Shown: piece by piece, positions 49,260-62,416 of the stretch
Numbering within the stretch: the first letter of the stretch is position 1
Layout: each line of letters opens with the position of its first letter
Source of the DNA: Argopecten irradians
Taxonomy: Eukaryota; Mollusca; Bivalvia; Pectinida; Pectinidae
Length of the DNA: 64,000 nt
Reading direction: 5' to 3'
NCBI RefSeq assembly: GCF_041381155.1
Contig: NC_091138.1
Span: 19,407,255-19,471,254 of the forward strand
The notes under the pieces: generated by a model
Told to the model about the DNA's origin: nothing
Database searches by the model: none
The model's input: the letters and a program-made list of their open reading frames with translations, nothing else
Program-made: the position numbers and the translations under genes

Positions 49260-50450
49260 TCATTCATTCGTATAGTTTGTAGCATACAAATTGTTTTACT
49301 AGTTTTAATTATTTAATCAATATAAAGTACTGTGCAACTTAAATTCATTCATCTATAGTTACTTCTTTGTTGTTAAATAATTTAGAACAATACCATTGAT
49401 ACACCAGTGCAACCAGGTAGTGTAAATTGTGATAAATGTATTTTTTTACAATTTTAAAAATTAATTAGATTTTCATGAACAATGTAAATCAAAAGTTTAT
49501 AGTAAAGCTAGTCAATAACCATTGTATAAGGACAACAACTAAAAAGATTCAATGTAAGTCTATTATAACAATTCAGTAAAAATTGTCAACAACTACCACT
49601 TTACAATTTCAAAGAATAATTTCATTGCTAAATTTATAATCAATATATAAGTATACTTCATTTTGTGTAACATAAAATTAAAAGCTAACACGTACAGCTC
49701 AAATTTGAGTAGGAAAAAAATATAATGCACAGCATTTAAAACTACTAGAAATTAACAATGAGATTTTCTGTCATAAAGTTACTTTTTAAATTGGAGACAA
49801 ATATAATTCAACACGACAATGGTCGATGGATACATTATATAGATCAAATTCAAATGAAACCAGTGCATATCTAACTTAATACAGTATTACTTTGGAATGA
49901 GGCGTGCCAAAAAATGTGCTGGTCAGATTTCCATTTATGGCCATGGTCAAACTATATGTAGGTACAAGTACCATACCATTCTGATGTCAATACAACAAAA
50001 GAAACGTTTTGTTAAAATTTGTGTTGTCCATGTATCTTTGTTTAGGCAGCCATCCAAGAGAATCCATGACAATCGGCCAGGATCCATCATATAGCTGTGG
50101 TCATTTGTGTTGGTCAATTTTTCTGAGAATTTGTGTTCTTTATCTAGAGCAGTAACTATAAATGCATACATGTTATTTACTCTAACATGATTTCACACAG
50201 GTTGTGTCCAGCAGATGATAATGTCAAATGGCAAACTGACAACAGTTTATAACAAACAATATTTCAGATTTTTCGCGAACTCCGTAAATCCAGGTGTTGT
50301 AATGATTAATGATCTTATCACATGTATCATTATGGATCACTATGACTGTTTATAATGTGTATATCCTTCCCTCTTATACACAAGTTTACATTGATTCACG
50401 TTTTACAATTCAAGAATATGAATTATCATATTAATGAAGTATGATGATGT
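49260..50450. other. AT-rich spacer, no gene recognised
   Basis: Very AT-rich with no supported coding frame. The part nearest 50.5 kb is probably CDK2AP 3'UTR. Confidence 0.35.
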
Positions 50451-50517
50451 TATGATCATGAGTAAATGGCATAAAAACTGAAAGGCCAATAAATAATGTT
50501 CTAATATCCTGCTGTAA

Positions 50518-50886
50518 TCATGTCCTGGCACTTCTTTCACACTCCATTAAACACTCGCGTACAAGTATTCTGGCATGTACAATTCCTCGCTTGAGTCGCT
50601 CCGATGATGTTTTGCTACCAGCATATGTTGGTCGAATGTCTCGACCCATTTCCTCAATAACCGACAATAGTTGGGTATATTTTGACTGATTAGCCAGTGA
50701 CAGCTGCTGTAGATGTAGCTGATGCTGCTGAGCGATCATCTGCTGTTGTGACAGCCGGATCTGTTGGGCTGGACCTGGTGGGGGCGTGGCTCTCACTTGT
50801 TGTTCACCGTCAGATCGAGGTGTGCCTGGGTTACTGATGATGGGGGTAACAGGCGAGTTTGGATTCGAAGCCACAATGTCTTTTTT
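50518..50886 (-). CDS. CDK2AP1: CDK2-associated protein 1/2 homolog (5' partial)
   Basis: The last exon (acceptor ttctgttttag directly above 50886) encodes [15 protein letters not shown], a Gln/Pro-rich linker and the conserved C-terminal domain: [20 protein letters not shown], then GSK and [18 protein letters not shown], ending ERSART. The IRPTYAGSK and GI(I/V)HAR blocks are hallmarks of CDK2AP1/DOC-1 and CDK2AP2; LLSVIEEMG is closer to CDK2AP2. In animals this small nuclear protein is a NuRD chromatin-remodelling subunit and binds CDK2. The helical domain is complete. The initiator Met must lie in an upstream exon, since the frame has no ATG at its start. A candidate start, MDKDIV near 52141-52158, repeated near 52927-52944, is only speculation. 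The gene is divergent from GET4. Confidence 0.88.
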   Translation of the reverse strand, partial: KKDIVASNPNSPVTPIISNPGTPRSDGEQQVRATPPPGPAQQIRLSQQQMIAQQHQLHLQQLSLANQSKYTQLLSVIEEMGRDIRPTYAGSKTSSERLKRGIVHARILVRECLMECERSART

Positions 50887-51195
50887 CTAAAACAGAAATA
50901 AATATCTTATATAGCTCTACATAACTACACAGTTTCTCTATATGTTCTTTATCTGTGGATCACAATGAATTTTGTATCACAATGAATTTTGTGTTAATTG
51001 TTTTCACAAAAGTTACACGATTTTGTGTGTATGCATGTACATATTTATGTACATTTTATTATCTACATCTATGCGTACCTGCTGTTAATAATTACACAAA
51101 TAGTTTTTTGTGTTTATATTTGTGACATAAAACATTAACTCAATTAACACAACAAATTGTACAAATTTTTTGTTTCCCTATTGTCAGGGTAATAA

Positions 51196-51352
51196 CTTTG
51201 TCTATAACTGCTCAAATCGCTCTGAAAATAGTTTGTTTACTTATTAGGTGAATTATCTTGCCTCAAAATAATTTAATCACCTTCGCAGTGGTTATGTAGT
51301 TCATTTGTTTAACGGTGCGTGACTTTGGCTCGGGTATAGTACAGCGCCCTTA
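51196..51352. mobile_element. Partial copy of the TTAAAGGGACA MITE
   Basis: The block from 'taactgctcaaatcgctctga' to 'gcgtgactttggctcgg' matches the interior of the 21461-22029 MITE at about 80-90 percent by eye. The right end carries a 'cccttaaaggg' remnant at about 51348. It lies between CDK2AP and GET4. Confidence 0.6.
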
Positions 51353-52149
51353 AAGGGTTTATTAACATCAACATTATAATCTATATTCAGATATATACAT
51401 TTTGTAACTTTAATAAATCAGGTTTCTAATATTTATCTTCTTTGAGTCTTTGTATATATCTATATTTAATAACACAGATTTAATGAATATGAAGAAATCT
51501 TTCATACACCTGGATGTAATTATGTAATGAAAGCTATCTTTAATTACCTTTCAATCAATGAATATATGTATAAATTTCTCCAGAGACATATATCTCTGAT
51601 TTCTCTGATCTTCTACAATGACTTCAATGAAAAATAAAATCCGCAAAATACCGCTGTTATTATTATTATTCCCAGATATATAAGTCCAAACATTGTTAGA
51701 TAACTGGCAAACATTTTTTTAAAAGTTACTTAGAAATTAAATTTAAAATGTATATAATATTTTAATAATAAATTACACAATAATCACATCAATACCTAGA
51801 CTGTGTATTGCCACAAGAAAATCTTAGACATAAGATATTTGATTTATATATATATGATAGATAATTATATATAACTACTCATGCTGAAACATATTCCGAT
51901 TCATAAATGAATGGTAGCTTATGTTAGACAATTCGTCCCATTAAAATAATGCAACAATTGAATGGACGATTTGTCTTTCAATTCAAAACATTACAGTACC
52001 TCCGGCACATGTTTGAATGGGCACCGAAGTGTCCAAACTATATTGTTTGCATTATTTTTCAAACATCTCATAATATTTGCTATTTGTTAATTTAATCCAC
52101 ACTCCGGAAATCAAATCATAAATATGAAAACATAAACAAATACCACGAT

Positions 52150-52425
52150 ATCTTTGTCCATTCTTCTTTTTTGGCGAGTTTTGTCTTTTCCGGAAGTGAA
52201 ACGAAAATATTTCTAACAAATATATTTCGGAAAGGACCTTATGTGATATTTAATTTTACGTTTTCTTTACATATATTTGAACGATTAAAATTGATTTTAA
52301 AATTTATCTTTAATTCAAATTGGATTCGTAATATTACTTTTGAACACCAAACTATTTTAATAAAATGTGTATTTTGATTGCTTTCCGTTTGAATATTATA
52401 CTTGTAAATTGTATTTCCACAAAAG
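52150..52425. promoter_or_regulatory. Presumed bidirectional CDK2AP/GET4 promoter, unit A
   Basis: CDK2AP is transcribed leftward and GET4 rightward from this spacer. The sequence upstream of the GET4 exon is AT-rich, with no strong TATA at the expected spacing. The equivalent in unit B is 52936-53211. The promoter call rests on position and duplication only. Confidence 0.35.
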
Positions 52426-52535
52426 ATGGCGACCAAAAGCGGAGGCATCGACCGTGTTCTTGCAAAATGCAGAGCATGTGTCGAAGGAGGAAACTTTTAC
52501 GAAGCTCACCAGATGTATAGAACACTTTATTTTAG
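52426..52535 (+). other. Duplicate GET4 first exon (upstream copy)
   Basis: Identical in coding content to exon 1 at 53212-53321 ([20 protein letters not shown], then [17 protein letters not shown]) with the same gtaaac donor. It has no private second exon. It can work only as an alternative first exon spliced to 55946, or be skipped. Splicing it to the next exon 1 is not possible without an acceptor there. Confidence 0.8.
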
Positions 52536-53211
52536 GTAAACATTTTTTGAAAATGTCGCTTACATTATGATACCCAGGATTGATTACAATTTCGTTTTAT
52601 TTGAGGTCAACGGATAGCCTTTGGCTTTGGCTGTTTTGGTGACGTCTGCTAACTTTTTTCTGGCATGTTCTATATCCGAGACGTGGCTTCAGATTAAGCG
52701 ACATAGCCTTAAAGTTGGCGATAACTTTAAAATAATGCATAATTGAATGGACGATTTGTCTTTCAATTCAAAACACATTACAGTACCTCCGGCACATGTT
52801 TGAATGGGCACCGAAGTGTCCAAACTATATTGTTTGCATTATTTTTCAAACATCTCATATATTTGCTATTTGTTAATTTAATCCACACTCCGAAAATCAT
52901 ATCATAAATATGAAAACATAAACAAATACCACGATATCTTTGTCCATTCTTCTTGTTTGGCGAGTTTTGCCTTTTCCGGAAGTGAAACGAAAATATTTCT
53001 AACAAATATATTTCGGAAAGGACCTTATGTGATATTTAATTTTACGTTTTCTTTACATATATTTGAACGATTAAAATTGATTTTAAAATTTATCTTTAAT
53101 TCAAATTGGATTCGAAATGTTACTTTTGAACAACAAACTATTTTAATAAAATGTGTATTTTGATTGCTTTTCGTTTGAATATTATACTTGTAAATTGTAT
53201 TTCCACAAAAG

Positions 53212-56200
53212 ATGGCGACCAAAAGCGGAGGCATCGACCGTGTTCTTGCAAAATGCAGAGCATGTGTCGAAGGAGGAAACTTTTACGAAGCTCACCAGAT
53301 GTATAGAACACTTTATTTTAGGTAAACATTTTTTGAAAATGTCGCTTACATTATGATACCCAGGATTGATTACAATTTCGTTTTATTTGAGGTCAACGGA
53401 TAGCATTTGGCTTTGGCTGTTTTGGTGACGTCTGCTAACTTTTTTCTGGCATGTTCTATATCCGAGACGTGGCTTCAGATTAAGCGACATAGCCTGAAAG
53501 TTGGCGATAACTTGGCATCATCAAGCCTTTACTCGTATGTTCATATCTATTGTGACTATATAGTGACAAATAAAAAGTTTCTGTAGAGTAAACAGCATTT
53601 CCCATGTTGCAATATGGCAGAATACAAACAACATTTTTGGTTTGGGTTTAAAAAAGGAAGAAATAATATGAATCATGCACGGCATGGGAATAGCGAAGCT
53701 CTCCTTGTTTATTTTCTGTTTCAAATACACTTGTAGAAGACATAATTTAAAAGGATGTACTTTAAAGTAGATCTAGTATGTCATTGTGACATAATGATTG
53801 TCAAGCATGATATAACTGTTAGGCCTAATTTAAACAGAAACCAAACATTCGAAAGATTGCGGTACAATATATAGTTTAACGTTGAAACGACGCAAACAAT
53901 ACGCACAACGGAATAGTTAAATGATAAATATAATATTCAGATCTGATTAAATACTGATGACAAAGTTAAAAACTTCATGTCTACAGCAAGAATAACATCC
54001 CCTACTGACATTCAGGTATGTGTCAAAGCCATGTTTGATGGGAATATTTTTTGACTAGACATAATCAATGGTTCGTTGCGTCTGATTGGGTTTCTCACAC
54101 CTTTATAGAAGGAGCTTGAAGTAGTGGAAAAGTCAATCAGAAGGTGATATTTATTCCGCTACAACAGTAGCTAGCTTAGGTTTAATGAATGATTTGGGCT
54201 TCATGTAATTTACTTTTATGTATGTGCTTTCATTTGAAGCATAAAGATACATTATTTAAAAATATTTAGTACTTTGGCAGGGATAAATCTAGCTCTGACT
54301 TTGGCAGGGATAAATCTAGCTCTGATTTATTACCGGCCTAAATTCCCCATTTGAAGCTAAAAAATTATCGTTTTTGAAACAAAATTTCCCCTGTGACTTA
54401 TTTTCCATGAAATGTTTTAGACTTTTGTTTGCAAATTTCTTCATATTTATCATATAGCTACTGCAGTTTTATAATAAATTCAAATTTTTCATTATTGAGC
54501 TCAAAATCTTGCTTTACTAAATTTAAAAATTAAATTACCTAGTTGTTTTACAGTACTTTTTCGTCAAAATGAATATAATTTTGGACCAAGATAAGAAGAT
54601 TCAAATTCCCCTATATTTTGCTAAACTTTTCCCCTATTTTGAAAAAAGGGTAGTTTTCCCCAAAACCTAGATTGATCCCTGTTTGGAGTGATTTATGTTT
54701 TCATTAAGAAATGGTGCTAAATGAAATTTTTATTTGCTTAAGGAAAAAAATCCTTTTTGCTAAGCAAAATTGAGAGTTAGCGTGAGCAGCCAGGACTATG
54801 ACTATGAACTATATCTAAAGGTCATTCTCCATTTCTGGACTGAAAATTCTAAAGCGGCAGCTATATAGGTTCATAGTACATGATAAAACAGCTTTTATCA
54901 GTTAAGATTTAACAAAAAAATAATGATAAAAAAAAAATGTGGGATTCGAGCAGGGTATTAGAATTATACCTGATGCCCCTATTGCATATATGCATGTTGT
55001 GCATAATCTTAAAAGTGTACAAAAAATAAACAATCGCCGCAGTGTCAACAAACAGGAGAGAAGACAATGCAGTGACTGACCAGACCGGGATTCAAACACA
55101 GCACCTTCAAACACTAACTGAATGCCGACTGAACTACTTGGTTAGCTGACGATTGAGTCAGTTCAATCCTGCTACACTCCTCTCTCCTATTTCGGCCTCA
55201 AAGACATACAAGATCCTGGCCCTATACCACCACCTTGGTATTTTACAGGGAAAAGTACTCATTACTGTACATGTGGAGTGCCACAACCAAGAATGAGACC
55301 CAGGTTCCTTGTGAAAAACTATGGCTCTAACGACTGAGCCAAATAAGCATGCTCTTTTGCAATTAGCTAGAGTCGTAGTTTTTTACACCTTGTTTTGATT
55401 CCTGGTTGGCACACTTTACTGGAATCATGGGTACATGTATTTTATGCCTACATATACCCCATTCTTCCCATGTTTTGGGTGTTATTAGTTTAACTTCCTT
55501 TATTAACAGCCAGGGTCATGTAAGGATGTGCCAGCTTTGTTGGTAGGGAAAGCCGGAGTTCTTTGAGAAAAAACGTTGAACCACTGACCAGCGGTCAGTA
55601 CGTACCTGGCAACTGCCACACATATACATGAGATTCAAAATCAAGACTCAGAGGTGGAGGGCATGTGGCCATGGTAATATGTTGAGAATTCAGCCACTGC
55701 AGCCCAACCATTCTTCCACATTGCAAACTGACTTCATCCTTCCTAGCGTATTTTCCTTGACATATGACACACCTCATTTTTGACTTTGCGTTAAGTGTTG
55801 CCTATGTGATTAATGCTTTATGCGAGACACATGACTGTAATCTATATATATACAGTGGATCAAATTTGAATTGACATTTTACAAAAAAACAACAACATGT
55901 AACCAATGTAGACATAGTCCAATGTTCTTTTTGTATTATTTGCAGGTATAAGGGGCAAAAGAAATACACAGAGGCCTTGAATTTACTTTACAATGGATCA
56001 TTGACTCTTCTGCAACACAACCAGGTACATAGAAGTATAGGTATTTTCGTATTTCTTGGATTGTCTTAATTGCTAGATTGACCTCATGAACTGCATAACT
56101 GCACCGAATAATTTGTATTGCTATTAAATATCTTTGGAGTATGGAGATCTAGATCTTGATCAAATACTAAATACTGCAACTTTAAAAGGATTAATAATAC

Positions 56201-59200
56201 ACATAACCTACTGATTTATCATTAAAAGTATTTAAAATTAAATTGATTTATGATGACAGATATTAATTGATAAATTTTCCATTGGATGAACTATTTGATT
56301 ATAGCCTTAGCTTACTATGAAGTGTAATTGAATAGCAACATACCTTATCTTTGCAAATTTTTCTTGGAACATGTTTGTCCGATTGTACGGTACTTTTAAT
56401 GTTCTATTATATAATTCACTCCATGCACATATATCAAATGACCAGAGCTTCACCTTTTAGTTGCACAAAAACGCTTTATTCATTAATTTATTTGTTTGTC
56501 ATCCTGGTCAGTCACACATATTTATAGTACATCATTTATTTATTGTAGCATTCCAGCGGAGCAGACTTAGCCATGCTGATGATTGAGCTTCTGAACACAT
56601 CCATGACTCCTGCTACTGAGGATACCATTGGTGTGTAGATATATAGGATCTCATTTGCTGTCATGAAGTGGTGCCAGTTGTTGTCTCATATAAACCTCAT
56701 TGTAGAATTCATTGCATAAGATAAACACATTGATAAATCAGAAATTTGTTCATTTAAACAAATATGCTTGGGTGGATATGAGAAAAGGAAAAATATTTAG
56801 AGATTGTTATAAAAAGAATACTAAACAGTTGAAACTCGTGATGAACTTGTACCAAATTCTTGACTTGTTTTAATTTACCTAATTGTTTTGATGGCACCAA
56901 CAAGACTTTTCACTATTATAGTAATAGTATACAGTATGGGAAGCCATGTCATCAAAATTAGGATTCTTTACATTTTGGAAAAACAATTTCATTTAAAAGT
57001 GTGTAGTTTTGTCAACCTCAATACAGTGGATACATTCCTAGAGTAGTGACATGTCAAAACTGACAATCCATGCACTAATCTATGTCTACAACCCACAGTA
57101 TTTAAGTTGACTAAAAACTTGCTCTTGAAAGAAATCACTTATACAAATATATAGGATGCAGAAAAGATGTATCAAACCACAAAACAATCGGTTCAATAAA
57201 CTGTTAGTTATAGTACAATTGTTATGTGAAGTTTGATGTGTATGGTATCGTTGATCGAGTGGATTCTCCACACTGATATATTCAAGTACACTTAAAAACT
57301 CAAATAGTCAAATTAGATCATATTTATTTGTTCCACCAACCTTGATAATAATTATCTTAAAATTTGTAAATTAAATTATAAATTATTTAAATAAATTTAG
57401 AAAATAAATGGTTTTGTGATCTTAGTCTGATCCATGTCCAAGTGCGTTAATGATGTTCTGATCTGATTCCATTCTTTCAGATAAGGTAGTGAGATTATTT
57501 CGTGCCATGAACCCAGACTGCCCAGAGCGTCACCATTACATGGTATCCTCCATCAGGTGGTCAACAAAATCAGACAACCAGCAGCACAAGCTAGGACATC
57601 CCGAGCTTCACCAGAGGATAGGCAGACTGTTCTGGGAAGGTCAATATTGTTCTATTGGAATGTTTAGATCTGGATAAAGGAAAATCTTAATAATGGAATG
57701 ATGTGAATTATGATTTTATTACATTTATAGTCAAATAAGTGAACATTTGATAAAAAGGCACTGTGACGTTATTGTCTCAAAATCTGACACATTTAAAAAA
57801 TTGAAGGAAATGTTTAGATTCGCTAGTCGAGAGTAAACAATTCATGTTATGTAAAATTCATCAGTATGTACATATGTCTGTAAGGTGAACACAGTATGTT
57901 CAAATCAATTTTTAGTCATGTATTTCTGTAGAGTTTGACCTACTTTAGCAAGCTGACCAATAGGACAAAGAACGAATAATTCCATATATATGTACTCTTT
58001 ATGTTCATCTGATAATTCTTTGTTGAATTTGTCTTTGTAGAGAAAAACTATGTCCAAGCCAGGTATCACTTCCTCCATTCAACAGATGGTAAAGGCTGTG
58101 CAACGATGTTGATTGAGTACCACCTTATGAAAGGATATACCTCCGAGGTGGACATGTTTATAGCGCAGGCTGTGTTACAGTAAGTTGTCATTGAAATTGT
58201 CTAAGGAGGAAAAATATATTAACATTGGGAAATAAGTGCAAATTTTTGTTCCTCATTTAAGCAGACATAGGTTAATTCGACATAATTCTGAGATTCATCA
58301 TAAAAATGATAATGCAGTAAATAAAGTATAAGTCACTTTACAAGTAAAAAGTAGTTAATTCAAAAGTAAGAAACAAAAAATGTTCAGATCACATCCTAAT
58401 GATATGCATCATTTTATGCCCCTTCCATGAAATAGGCATATGTATAGTGTTACCTATGTCTACTGAATCCCGTCCCGCATGTATGCCTTAAGATAGTGTA
58501 CTTACCGGTATATCAGGTATCTGCGAATATACAAAGTTATAATTGAAGTCTTGTATATAAAAAAAATACTGCTTTTGTTTTGTTTCAGATATTTGTGTCT
58601 CCAGAATAAAGAAACAGCGAATGATGCGTTTCAGACGTATACCCAGAATCATCCTCAGGTGAGAAGAGGATCACCCTATGTCCATCCACTTCTCAACTTT
58701 ATATGGTTCCTATTGTTGGCTCTGGATGGGTAAGTAAAAGAAAGAAAACAACAATATCTAGCAATATAAATGTTCATGTCTTTGAATTAGTTTATTTTTG
58801 TAAGTCTTTAAATTTCTTTTACTTGTTCTGAATATTGTCTACATATTTTATCTCTGAACATCAATTTTACAAACATCATAAAACTAAAGTATCTTATAAT
58901 TTAAGATGCTCCACCACTGACCACAGCTGACAAATGATATCTTTTGTCTATCAAAACACAAGCAGACAAATGATTATTTTTTTTAGTTACAAAAGTTACT
59001 TACTTTACATTAATATCACCACTGAAAAGTTCGAGCTTCTAATTTTACTTCCAGATAAAAAAAATTATAAATAATTAATTGCATCTCGAAAAATTCTGTG
59101 GCACTATGTCCTATATTGAATGAACTACTGATTGCTGAATGCACCAAAATCAAAATAGATTATTTTATATTATTTATTGTGTTAATTTGACATATATACA

Positions 59201-62200
59201 AATGTATACAAAATTAAACACCAATTATTGTTAAAATTATGAGTATCTTTTATGCTCTGTCGGCTAAGGGGAATCTCTAATCTAATATGTCCTATTCATA
59301 AACTTAACCATTATATTCATATGTAAAGACATTTTTGATGCTGTGAAACAGCATTCTTAGGTACGCTCGGAGAGCCTGTGCATATCAAAACAATGAAACC
59401 ACTCTGCGATGAAAATTAAAAGTTGTTTTGTTCATTTCAAGTAATACTTGATGGTATGAAAAAATAAAACCCCAATATTCAAAACCACAGACATAGAATT
59501 TGTACATATGTATACACCATGGATGGAGTGTTTTAAGTGTTCAGTTGGGACTCTATGATATTTGTATTACTCCGAGAACACTGGTCTCCCGAAAATCACG
59601 AACAACGCCTTCTTCGCTGTCTTCCACCGACTTTCGGTGGATTTTGGATTGTGTATGTTTATTTAAATTTTACGTAATTCATGCTAATGATCGATTATTG
59701 TAATCAAATGTTAGGAAGGTAACTGCAAAAGAAAGTTATTATAACGCTTATAAAGTTTTTTGTGTTGGTTGTATTGACGAACTATATCTGAGATATTATT
59801 GCGCAGTAAAAGTTAATAGTTTTGAGTACGTGCCTCCTCCCTTAATCTGTCACTGGGAGTTCTGTCTTATGTTTATCGACAACTGCGGGATATTGAAAGG
59901 GAAAAAGTACCAAATCTATCAACATAAACTTACAAAATATAATGATAATATAGATCTATTTATGTACTAGCAACTTAAAAGAACAAATGAACTTATATTG
60001 CCGGGTAATGTACGGTGGCCTTATGAAGACTTGCTAAAGTCCGATGTGTTGCAGGAAGTTTTCTTGATGATAGTGTTCTTATGAATTCAAAAGAAATTTG
60101 ACTGTTATAAGTAACCAAATAATGTACCCTTTACTTCACAAACATATATGGCCATGTTTTACTATAAGTCAAAAGTCGGCAAAGCAAAACTCACGATAAA
60201 TGTTCTGCACGATAATATCTCACCAACCAGTTACTCTTAGGCTTACGAAGACTTGCTAAAGTCCGATACATTAGATGAAGTTTTCTTGATGTTAAGGGCT
60301 AGCGTTCTTGTGAATTTAAAAGAGATACATTACATGAAGTTTTCTTGATGTTAACGGCTAGCGTTCTTGTGAATTAAAAAGAAATCCGAGTGATATACGT
60401 AATGAAATAATGTACTTTTTATTTGGCAAAAGTATCTGGCCATGATTTATTAGTCAAAAGTCGTCAAAGCAACCCATGTTAGTTTTCAGGAAACCAAAAC
60501 ATATCCGGAAATGGTAATATTTCTAATGTTATATTTTTTCCGAAAATATTCTTCAATGTTAAGTGGATATTAAGATACGAAAATGTTTACTATTATTTTT
60601 TTGTGTTTGAAGAGACATTGATGAAATTGATAATTTAGCAATTAATAAAGAATTATAAAAAAACGATACTCAGATTCTGAACGGTTTCTTTGGTGTTGAA
60701 ATCGTTATTTCAAAAATAATTTAGAAATAAAATTTATTACAGATATTTCAGGATAATAAGTTATTCAACTTATTGTTCTTGAAAAACTTCAAATATCATA
60801 AAATAAATACGGTATATCGTAAATATTTTTTTATTAAACTCCGAAATTCAACACTGCACACTTATGTATAGTTTACTAAACTCTATATTTAAATGAAAAA
60901 CCAATTTCTTTATTCCTTTGTTTGAGTCCTTCATTCATAGCATCTATGAGTGGCCTTGGCACTTTGATTTTATCAGACTAAAAATGTTTATCGCGCCGAA
61001 GTTAAATACCTTATGTGCAATATATCAAACTTTTCAATGAACTTTTGATATCAAAGTAATGTAATTTTGTAAGAATAGTCTTGAATGTTTTGTTTGCTAC
61101 ACGACAAAGTTTGAACACTAAACATGATTATGCATTATAGCCTTAGATTAATAATAATATTATACATATTGGCATTATTTTTACAGGGGACGCCTTACAG
61201 TGTTTACTATCTTGTGTGAAAAATATGAAACATCTATAAAAAGAGATCCTACATACAAAGAGGTAATGAATTGATAAATAGAATAATATTTTTCATAAAT
61301 TCTTTATTTAATTAATTTTGAGTTTGATTCATACTTGGTAGCTCACTCTTGACTTTTCACTTTGATGTGAGAAATTTTTTATAAAAGCTGCAGTAAATAC
61401 ATTACTATTTACCCTAGACTACTTCATTTAATTTGGTTTATATATATATTTATATATAAAGAGAACCAAGAGTGATGTTACATGTACAACATGTTTGTAT
61501 TAACAGTATCATAAACTAAAATTAGCAAATTGATTTATCAGAATGTCATGCGAGTGTTTCATGTAAAATTGTCATTATAATTGTTCAAACAAATATTAAT
61601 GATATGCCAATTTTCATATTATTTTTTCAGTACTTAGATAAAATTGGACAGGTGTTTTTTGGAGTTCCTCCGCCAAGAGCACCATCTCAGGGACTTATTG
61701 GTAAGTAAAGACAATCTACAATATAGTTAACGCAATTTAACATTCATTTTAGATAAGAACAATTTCAGTATTACATCGACTCCATCCCAGAACTAAGAGC
61801 TTTGTTAGGGGTACCATACATACATGTAGATATAAAAGTCTTACTATGGAGTCCAGAATTCAGGAAGATATCTTAATTAATTTTGATGCAAAGGTATTTC
61901 ATTGAAAATGATAGACTCAGTTAAAACTGCATGGAATTTCTACCCATATGTAGCATAAGGAGAACTACATTTAGTATTTTGTAAAAAAAAAAGTATTACC
62001 ACATCCATTAAACAAATCATATGTTTTCTTTTCTAACACAAGAACATGTACAGTGCATGTATATGTAAAATACTTGGTCTATATTATACATATACTCAAA
62101 CCATTTTGTAAAATCATATTTATATGCTTATTGCTGTCCATATTTCTTTGAATCTTGTCCTTAAAGAATCTTCACTTAAATTTCAAGGCACTGAACTCCT

Positions 62201-62416
62201 ATAAAAATCCAAACATACACTTTCTAACACTGAATACTAATTTGTAACAGTATAGTGCATTTTCGTCCTTACATTATTGCAGGTAACTTGATCCAGAGTC
62301 TGTTTTCTGGGGGAGATGAGGATGAAGATATGATGCAGGTATCCTCCTCAAGCTGGGGAAGTATGGGCAGCAGTATGACCACTTCAAAGGAAATCAACCA
62401 AGTGGAACTTGATTAA
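53212..62416 (+). CDS. GET4: GET4/TRC35, tail-anchored protein targeting factor
   Basis: Nine exons: 53212-53321, 55946-56024, 56549-56630, 57481-57639, 58041-58179, 58589-58729, 61187-61262, 61631-61700 and 62283-62416. All have GT-AG signals and compatible phases; 329 residues (human 327). Landmarks follow human GET4 in order: [119 protein letters not shown] and an acidic, Ser-rich C-terminus ending VELD. It forms an alpha-helical repeat solenoid that, with UBL4A and BAG6, hands tail-anchored proteins to the TRC40/GET3 ATPase in the cytosol. The 5' end lies in a recent tandem duplication. Introns carry several MITEs. No defect seen. Confidence 0.95.
54278..54681. mobile_element. MITE-like element with CAGGGAT termini
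   Basis: The left end CAGGGATAAATCTAG (54278, duplicated 27 bp later at 54305) and right end CTAGATTGATCCCTG (54667-54681) are near-perfect inverted repeats. A CAGGG terminus is common in hAT elements, but no 8-bp duplication is clear. It lies in GET4 intron 1. Confidence 0.55.
55060..55200 (-). mobile_element. tRNA-like SINE fragment
   Basis: On the minus strand 'aagtagttcagtcggcattcag' resembles a Pol III A box region and 'gtgtttgaatcccggtc' a B box. The sequence is diverged and lacks a tRNA fold I can draw. In GET4 intron 1. Confidence 0.4.
58905..59276. mobile_element. Second copy of the GATGCTCCACC MITE
   Basis: Starts GATGCTCCACCACTGACC after TTAA and shares most of the 16824-17180 sequence: 'gcagac', 'aaaagttcgagcttctaatttta', 'ataattaattgcatc' and 'tatgctctgtcggc'. 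The right end is more diverged. It lies in GET4 intron 6. Confidence 0.7.
60015..60400. repeat. Diverged local duplications in GET4 intron 6
   Basis: 'gaagacttgctaaagtccgat' occurs at about 60027 and 60246, each followed by 'gaagttttcttgatg'. A closer tandem copy of 'gaagttttcttgatgttaa(g/c)ggctagcgttcttgtgaatt' spans about 60278-60376. Confidence 0.7.

Larger units (their letters stand above)
51941..53512. repeat. 786-bp tandem duplication of promoter plus GET4 exon 1
   Basis: Unit A (51941-52726) and unit B (52727-53512) align at a constant offset of 786 with only scattered substitutions. Each contains the sequence between CDK2AP and GET4, a complete GET4 first exon with donor, and the start of the first intron. 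High identity, including intronic bases, implies a recent event. Confidence 0.93.

Noticed and set aside
52171-52377. Duplicated small ORFs beginning MASF in front of GET4
   Set aside because: Conserved only because the whole 786-bp unit is duplicated. Phe/Ile-rich translation of AT-rich promoter DNA.
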